64,000 nt of DNA. Source: Pseudeuparius sepicola (lineage: Eukaryota; Arthropoda; Insecta; Coleoptera; Anthribidae). Where the stretch lies: assembly GCA_963920635.1 (NCBI GenBank), contig OY987303.1, positions 50,591,223 to 50,655,222 of the forward strand, read 5' to 3'. Each line of letters begins with the position of its first letter. Position 1 is the stretch's first letter. Of the stretch, positions 57,544 through 64,000 are shown piece by piece. Under the pieces are notes generated by a model, which did no database searches, was not told where the DNA came from, and worked only from the letters and a program-made list of their open reading frames with translations. A program made the translations under genes and the position numbers.

Positions 57544-57990
57544 TCATAGTATATTATGAAAGTCTGTATAGTGCTCCACCATGCCTCGAACTCTTCGGTA
57601 ATATTCATCCTTATTTTCAACTTTTACGTTATCCATGAGGTTCCCCAAATTTTCTTCGGTGGTCAAGTCCCCAAAGGAAGGTGCATCTTCAGGCTCACAA
57701 AGAGCAAATTGCAGGGCTATAATAGCCAAGCAGAATCCACAAAAGGAATACTTCCGCCAGTGTTCCATGAGTTCTGCGTGGTTGAACAGTTTCTCTGGAT
57801 CCGAACCTAATTTTGCAATGTTATCAGCAAGGCTTGCGTAATAAATATCGAGCAACTCGTCAAATCTGTCAAACTCTTCTTTGGACGCGACAGAATAAAG
57901 AAAGTAGCTTAGGTCGAATACAGGAGAATTATTGTAGGATAATTGCCAATCTAGTATGGTTACCTTCTCTGGTTGTGTCTGGCTTGAGCC
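57544..57990 (-). CDS. EcKinase-like exon 2 (C-terminal lobe)
   Basis: The acceptor on the - strand ends ATTCCTTAG at 57991 and the frame continues in phase 0 as GSSQTQPEKVTILDWQLSYN, NSPVFDLSYFLYSVASKEEF, then LLDIYYASLADNIAKLG and ends DFHNIL, TGA at 57546-57544. DWQ is the DFG-like metal ligand motif; N-S-P-x-x-D-L-x-Y-F is the family signature that follows it. Element G copy 1 ends only 81 bp beyond the stop (57463), so the 3' UTR or polyadenylation site probably lies in or next to transposon DNA. Confidence 0.94.
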   Translation of the reverse strand, partial: GSSQTQPEKVTILDWQLSYNNSPVFDLSYFLYSVASKEEFDRFDELLDIYYASLADNIAKLGSDPEKLFNHAELMEHWRKYSFCGFCLAIIALQFALCEPEDAPSFGDLTTEENLGNLMDNVKVENKDEYYRRVRGMVEHYTDFHNIL

Positions 57991-60900
57991 CTAAGGAATA
58001 AAATAAGAACTTTTGGTAACTTCCCAAATGACCCAAATTAACATTTTAATGCAGACAACTAAATATCTCAAGAAATGGCTGCCCTGAAAACACATGTCAT
58101 GTTTCTAAAAGTATAGCACATTTTAAGTGTAGGCCCCATCAAGGCGAATACTGTTTTTTAAAGAATTATGTAAACGGATGCTTCTTGAAAAAAAAACGGT
58201 ATTACCAAATACCAATCTTAATTCATTTATGTAGGTGTACAGATGTCCTGATAAATTAAGAAAGCATGAACATGCCTTAAGAATTAATAATAAAGAATGT
58301 TTTTAGTGGCACGTCAGGTAAAGGATATCAATTGAAAAAAATGCACTCCAGTCGGGACTGTGGGACTCTGGCCGTAGGCACTTTAACCAACTAAGCTACC
58401 GGAGATATGGGTTCCATCGGCTAGGTGTTATTTATTCCAATTGATATATAGTTAGTAGCGGTGAGATGTGGAAGACTACGGCGTCTTCTACAGCTACTAG
58501 AAGGGGTTAGAGGGTGTAGGGTAATCTACACCCTCTAACCTACACCCTCTAACCCCTTCTAGTAGCTTTCCGTCTTAAGAATTGAGTTGTTCATAATGTC
58601 CAAAATAAAGCCCTAATAAAAACCTTGTTTTGATGTCAAACAAACTATAAAATCAAATAAAAATTTGTACGATTTTGAAAAACTATTTCACATAATATCC
58701 TCTTCCAACCTTCAAATTTTCATTTTTGACTGTTCATAAATAATTCAATTTCATATTTCAAGTATTGTATTAAGGCTTTATTTTGGATTTTACAATGTGT
58801 CCCGAATAAGAATGAACAGCATGGGGATCTTGCAAACGGTGAGAGAGAACAACGGTTAAATGGGGGAAAAATTGCGCAATTTTAAGATCAATAAAATAGT
58901 GCAAACAGATTTCTAATATCTTTTTTCGTTTTTGAGTTATTTAAAAAAAAAAGTAAAATTTTTCGTTTTTATTTAATTTTTTTCTGAAGTTGTTATCACA
59001 AATAGAAAAACACTCTTATGTCACTTTTTAACGGGCTTTAAGATGGCGTTTTTAGATTTGTTCTACAATGTTTTTTTCTAATACGGACCTGGATTTTTTT
59101 TTCAGATTTTCATTGCAAATACCATGATGTATGACACGAAATATTTTTAAAATGTTTTGAGACAATTATACTGAAAATACCTGTTTTTCATTCATTTTTT
59201 TCTAATGCGGCCCTATATTTAATCCCCATAATAAGAAGTCTCAGTATTGTCAACAATTTAACTTACAACTTTATCATCCAATCGGAGAACCAAAAAAGGA
59301 CGGCAAAGATTAATAACAGTCACATACGATAATAAAAAATAAATGAAAATCTTCCACCTAGAAGGCTTTGAAACAACGAAACCAACCCCTTGTTAATTGT
59401 CATAACTCCCACTGTATCATTTAGTTAATACCTAATGACGACAAATTTATCATGTTAGCATGTTATATCTTGCGTCATAGAAATAGTGTAGAGGCAGAAC
59501 GATTGTATTGTTGGAATTAATAAATGATGGCAAAATTATTGGTTTCATTGGCTTAAAGCTTTCTTGACAATATTGATTAATATTTAGAATCTTATTATTA
59601 AATACAGGTTTGCATTAGAAAAAAATGAATGGAAAAAAGGATTTTTGAGTATATTTGTCTCAAAACATTTTAAACATATTTCGTGTCATACATCATGGTA
59701 TTTGCAATGAAAAGTGCTTTCAAAATCTGTAAAAAAATCCAGGTCCGTATTTAAAAAAATAAAGTTGAAGATGGTTTCTCAAAAACGAAATGTTGTAGAA
59801 GAAATGTAAAAACGTCATCTTAAAGCCCGTTAAAAAGTGCCATAAGAAAGTGTTTTTCATTTCTTTCTATCGAAAACTCAAAATTTCACTTTTTTTCTTT
59901 TTTTCAAAAACGAAAAAATATATTAGAAATCTGTTTATACCATGTTATTGACCTAAAAATTGCGCAACTTTTTCCCTATTTAACCGTTGTTCTATCTCTC
60001 ACCGTTTGCAAGATCCGCATGCTGTTCATTCTTATCCGGGACACATTGTATAAAACTTTGTTTTTAAACCTTTTTTTTTAAATAAAGAAATAATGGTAGG
60101 TTTCATGAAGCAGGATTTGTTAGAAGGAATGATATTTCGTCGTAATATCAATAATAATTATTTGTCATACGCTCCCAAAAATAGCTATTTTACGGGCTCA
60201 TTTGAGTCCGTTAAATGCTTCTTTTTCGGTCTAGTCCCTAAAAGTCGTCAAGTCAACCTTTACGGACTATTCCAAAATTTCTTAGAATATTCTTTATAGT
60301 AAATGGCACGAGACTTCACATCACAGGAAGTAAATCGAACACGATTTCTTTGGCCTTATTAGCAATATATCCGGGATTTTAGAACAATTTAAAATTTATG
60401 TCACTTTCTGACAAATTTCGAATGACATGAGAAAATTATCAAATAAACAAACTTGTTGCTATGATTTCAAACATTATAGATAATTTGCAAATTTAAGCGT
60501 TCTGAAGAATTGTAAAAGCGAATGACACAATTTTGGGATCGTACGACAAAAAATACTGTTTGTCACACGTACTTTTAGGACTGATCTGCTATTCCGGACT
60601 CGGTTAACACCTCGTCCGGAAACAGCAATGATTCGTCCTGAAAAACTTCATTTTAGGTACCTGTAACAAAAATAACTATTTTTCCTCTTTTCAACTCCAT
60701 CCGAGGACATAGTACAGGTATTATAATTTTATTATTACAAGCTTGAACTTTGCACAACTTTGACAGTGACTGTGAAAATATACGAAATTGGGTTTGTCTC
60801 AAAAACTAGACACATCTCCCCACTCTTAACTCTTATTTGAAAAATTTTTTGCAGTGCAGCTTCAGATGTTCTATTTTCATTAAAACAATACACTTGCTCA

Positions 60901-61691
60901 AAATTACTTACATATTTAAACAAAAAATTATTGGTCCAACAATCACCGTGAGTTATTACGGTCTTATCTGGCCTTCTACTGATTATATCAGTGTACGATT
61001 CAAGGTCACTAGCTTCTATGAATTTTCTTAGAAGTTCGTGATCATTATTCTCTTCTAATGACTGACTAACCCTCCCCATAGACGATGTCATTGAGGTTCT
61101 AAAATCTTCATGTTTATAAAATTCTGCCAAAATATCAACTAAAGACGAGGACATTCGGTCATATTCTTCTTTCTTCTGATCATTTAAAGCAAACGACAAA
61201 GCATGCCACCTTCCGTAAGTTTCCAAAACAATTTTAATGTGTTCAAAATTCATCGGCGTATGACCGTTATGAAGTTTAAATCCTAGGTGTTTCAAATTCT
61301 CTAAAACCAATACCTCCGAACCATATCCATTGAACGTTTTGTAGCACTTGGGCGTAAAATCTAGTTCTCCACATCCTTTCTCCATCAAGAATTTTTCGTA
61401 GAAAGGAAATATGACATTGTACATGTAAATTTCTTGTTCGAATACTTCAGTAACTGGCATAACGGTTCGGAGATGATCATTTTTCTTACCAAATTTGAGG
61501 ACTAGGTGATATTCTTCTTTCCTTCCTGATTTGGATTGCGCCAAAACTTCTACAAAAACAATGTCACTCATATATCCGTCACCATTAAGGCCATTACAAA
61601 TTTCTATGCTTATATTTTTCAACTGTTTGTTTTCCAAGGAGTGTTTAACCCAATACTGGACGTTATGTTTCGTTTCTACGAGGGCGGCCAT
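57544..61691 (-). CDS. EcKinase / CHK kinase-like gene, two exons (genomic span)
   Basis: Joining 61691-60912 and 57990-57544 gives an uninterrupted 408-residue protein, the normal size for insect ecdysteroid-kinase-like (EcKL, DUF227/CHK) proteins. The fold is a small-molecule kinase related to choline and aminoglycoside kinases. Family members are thought to phosphorylate ecdysteroids or detoxify plant and microbial compounds; the substrate cannot be told here. Motifs: VLKF (Lys66, nucleotide binding), VLVLENL hinge 127-133, catalytic HGDCWTNN 248-255 and metal-binding DWQ 274-276 followed by PVFDLSYFL. No signal peptide, so probably cytosolic. The intron (2.9 kb) holds a SINE, a palindrome and a foldback element. 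Gene and TRP-gamma are on opposite strands. Confidence 0.93.
57991..58289 (-). other. EcKinase-like intron, 3' part
   Basis: No feature recognised apart from the splice acceptor. Confidence 0.5.
58290..58410 (-). repeat. tRNA-derived SINE, copy 3
   Basis: On the - strand TAGCTTAGTTGG (58386-58397) is a perfect box A, followed by TTAAAGTGCCTACGGCC and a degraded box B, then the same tail as the copies at 12295 and 28878. It lies in the kinase intron. Confidence 0.78.
58492..58567. repeat. 76-bp perfect palindrome with internal duplication
   Basis: 28-bp arms (AGCTACTAGAAGGGGTTAGA...) are perfectly inverted around a 20-nt loop. The loop itself contains a second copy of CTACACCCTCTAAC. Confidence 0.88.
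58598..58788. repeat. weak inverted repeat
   Basis: CCAAAATAAAGCC (58607) and GGCTTTATTTTGG (to 58786) flank AT-rich sequence directly before the foldback element. Confidence 0.5.
58791..60050. mobile_element. foldback element FB, copy C
   Basis: TA-bounded, TACAATGTGTCCCGAATAAG at the left and GGGACACATTGTA at the right. Same loop as copies A and B with deletions. Inserted in the intron of the EcKinase-like gene. Confidence 0.87.
60051..60911 (-). other. EcKinase-like intron, 5' part
   Basis: Unique sequence with no recognised feature. The splice donor GTAAGT reads on the - strand from 60911. Confidence 0.5.
60912..61691 (-). CDS. EcKinase-like exon 1 (N-terminal lobe and catalytic loop)
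   Basis: Starts at ATG 61691-61689 (MAALVETKHNVQYWVKHSLE...) and runs 260 codons to ...THGDCWTNNFLFKY, then donor GTAAGT (60911-60906). Residues 37-40 GDGY and the basic VLKFGKK at 64-70 form the nucleotide-binding side; FEQEIYMYNVIFPF at 84-97 is the family's conserved helix; HGDC at 248-251 has the catalytic Asp250. This ATG is chosen because it is the first in frame and gives a normal N-terminus length; no in-frame upstream exon is needed. Confidence 0.94.
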
Positions 61692-61980
61692 AGTATCACA
61701 AGGAAAATGTACATATATGCGTATTTTATCAGAAAGAACGGAGACGAGTGTTCAGAAATGTTCAAACCATCTAAAATGGGGAGATTACTTACTACGCTGC
61801 TGATTATTTTTTCTAAATATTTTGGCTCAAATAAATCTGTCGTGTAAACATTGATTATACAAAATTTTTAATGAGGTATATTTTAGAAAGATAAGAATAT
61901 TTACGACTCTTTTTGCTTTTGCTTTTATAACCTGCAAATCATTATTTTTAGCCTTTTGTAAATAGATATTTATTGTTATT
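61692..61980 (-). promoter_or_regulatory. presumed upstream region of the EcKinase-like gene
   Basis: Only 289 bp separate the ATG from element G copy 2. A weak TATA-like GATAAAATA reads on the - strand near 61717-61726, about 30 bp before the ATG. No other site is convincing, so the promoter call is low confidence. Confidence 0.3.
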
Positions 61981-63745
61981 TTGTAATCGTCTCGTTTTGT
62001 CTCGTTTCTCCCGATTTATTTTGTTTTTTTTTGTTTGTAATAAGTATGGGCGAGTTTTTAATGTCGACATAAATGTGTGATGGAATCCATCAATGCAATG
62101 TGATTGGACCGTTCAAAAATTTCATCTTTTGCGATTGGCTTGATGGATTCCATCCAACGATATAAATATAGGAATAGGTGATTCACGGTAATACCAACAC
62201 TGTTTTGTTTTGCTTCTACATTAGGGGGTGGGGAGGAAGAAGACGAGGTAATTTGTTTACATTGGCATTTCTTAAATTCAGTCTTTTCTATTTTGTAATG
62301 CTTAATAAATTGTTTTTTGATAAACTTTTATGGCCGCCCTGCTTATATTTACACAATAACTTAAATCGTATCAAAAAAACTGGAAACCTTGAATGAGCCA
62401 ACAATAACATATTTTTAAAATCATGAAACAAAATAAATTGCCTATTACTAGATATTTATAACAATTAGGTATTTTACTTATCACTGATGTACGCCACTAT
62501 TTTTTAGTTTTATACTTTTATCAGATTAAACAGTTAAAAGTACAACTCTTTTGTATCTTGACTTTGACTTTATTCTTATCGATTGACTTTCGATGAAAAA
62601 ATTAAAAAAAAAATATTTTTAAGGTAACCAGGCTATATAAAACCAAAAGGTATTGTTTTTAATTAAAGCTAAAAAACTTTACTAAACTTTTTCTAAAATA
62701 CCTGCCTTCTGACTTGAACTGATTGAAAGCCGGTGAGTTAATTAGAAATGGCTTAATTAAAATGTTATCGCCCTGACGCCCTGTAAATCGGAGAGCAGTA
62801 TTTCACAAAAAAAAATATTTCAGTATTTCTTTTAGTTTTAATGTACCTACTTGGTATCATCCTGACAAAATTTAAAAAATATATGCATTTTTTATTCTGC
62901 TTCATGAGGTCTGGCAATCTAAAAAAAAAACAGTATCCAAATTTTTTCATCGAAAATCGAAAGCCAAGTCGATATACAGTGTCGCCATTAAAGTCCGCAC
63001 CTTATGGGATTTTTTAAAATAGCTTTGGTTAAAAGTTGATGTCGGGAACAGTTTTTGCTTGAAATTAGAGCACACATAATATTAACAGTTGTGGCCAATC
63101 GATCTTTGTTAGCTTTCAAATTTGACATTTGGTGCATAAAGTAGCGGAAAGTGGCATTTCTAAATCGAATTTGAAACAAATATATATTGGAAAAGATATT
63201 TCTACTGCGATTTTAGGTACGTGTGCAAAATTTCAAAAGCCTAGGATGATGTTGCGGTTTTTGATATTTTTATCAAATATAATATTTTTTGCAAATCCAA
63301 AGTTGTTTACTTAACTGGTAAAAATTAATTTATTTGGGTAAAACTTACCGTCACATGTCAGTTCCTTGATAAATATTTTGTTTAGGTACTTTACCATATT
63401 TTTAATAACTAAAATTACCACCAGAAAAAATGTTGACACGAGCAGTATCGTTCTTGTGAAAAGACACGAGTATTTAATTTTATAAAATATTAAATGGTTG
63501 CAAGATATAGGCAAAAGAAGGCATTATTTTAATTAGAATTTAGTTTTCGCACCTTTTCTGGAAACATAATTTCTTGTAATTAGTAAATTGTTAAAACAGT
63601 AAGCTGTCCATGGTGAACAAATAACAAGTTTGCACACGTACATAAAATCGCAGTAGAAACATCTTTTTCAAATATATATTTTTTCAAATTCGATTTAGAA
63701 ATGCCACTTTCCGACACTTTCTGCAACAAATGCCAAATTTGGTAG
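61981..63745 (+). mobile_element. element G, copy 2 (both ends truncated)
   Basis: Co-linear with 53740-56770 of copy 1 but lacking the MITE and D insertions. Begins in the GTCTCG subterminal zone (TCGTCTCGTTTTGTCTCG) without the TAGAGTTGCC terminus, and stops near 63745 within the right arm of the shared mariner MITE (which starts TACAGTGTCGCC at 62975). Same orientation as copy 1. Confidence 0.85.
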
Positions 63746-64000
63746 CTATAGTAAAACATAGGAGAGAACGCTAGGGACGCAGAGGGGAAGTAAAATAAAA
63801 AACGCGTCAATAGGCCATAAAATTGCTGCCGCCACAGGCGTCGGTAATAACGGCGGTGAAAATTTTGGTAGTCAGTTGAGGAGTCTGATAAAATAAGTAA
63901 TTTGAAAGCGTTATTAGTTGCCTCCTCATCGCAAACCCTTATTACGTTTGCGATAATTTCCCTGGCTTGGCTATGTATGGTCTTTCCGCGGACAATGGTC
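63746..64000. other. unique sequence at window end
   Basis: Slightly GC-richer than the rest; contains a hairpin ATCGCAAAC / GTTTGCGAT at 63929-63954. No reading frame supported. Confidence 0.4.

Noticed and set aside
1..64000. CRISPR array, operons, Shine-Dalgarno sites or prophage
   Set aside because: No regularly spaced direct repeats, and all genes show eukaryotic structure.

Overview
The window is AT-rich nuclear DNA from an insect; a beetle is my best guess, but the sequence alone does not prove the order. The evidence is spliced genes with GT..AG introns, an insect-type TRP-gamma channel, an ecdysteroid-kinase-like gene, and a dense load of arthropod transposons (hAT, pogo, Tc1/mariner, P-like, MULE, Penelope-like, a tRNA-derived SINE). 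Nothing suggests a prokaryote.

Two host genes can be supported. (1) A TRP-gamma cation channel gene on the + strand, of which four consecutive coding exons are present (25092-25329, 29474-29616, 38922-39083, 44066-44276). All exon phases agree and together they encode about 251 residues of the ankyrin/TRP_2 N-terminal region. The 5' exons and the whole transmembrane part lie outside, or were not recognised. (2) A two-exon EcKinase/CHK-like gene on the - strand (exons 60912-61691 and 57544-57990), a complete 408-residue reading frame. If the TRP-gamma gene continues past 64000, the kinase gene is nested antisense inside a TRP-gamma intron of more than 19.7 kb.

Layout: 1-6.2 kb holds broken hAT (TTF-type), pogo and Penelope-like genes. 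9.8-20.3 kb holds long palindromic elements, one SINE, a P-like MITE and a FLYWCH/MULE transposase relic. 22.6-24.7 kb holds a 1.5 kb palindrome and a YqaJ-like nuclease relic. 25-44 kb is the TRP-gamma exon region, whose introns contain many hairpin elements, a head-to-head Penelope pair and a P-like THAP element. 44.3-53 kb holds tandem repeats, three hAT elements with perfect 8-bp target duplications, a pogo relic and a Tc1 fragment. 53.6-63.7 kb holds two direct copies of one large hAT-like element (G1, G2) that bracket the kinase gene.

The strongest theme is the number of long near-perfect inverted repeats (0.15-2.1 kb), most bounded by TA and many ending in TACAGGGTG. They share internal modules but encode no transposase. 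Several sit in introns of expressed genes, so their transcripts could fold into long double-stranded RNA. In three cases a second copy of the surrounding sequence in this window serves as an empty site, which makes the insertion boundaries unusually clear.
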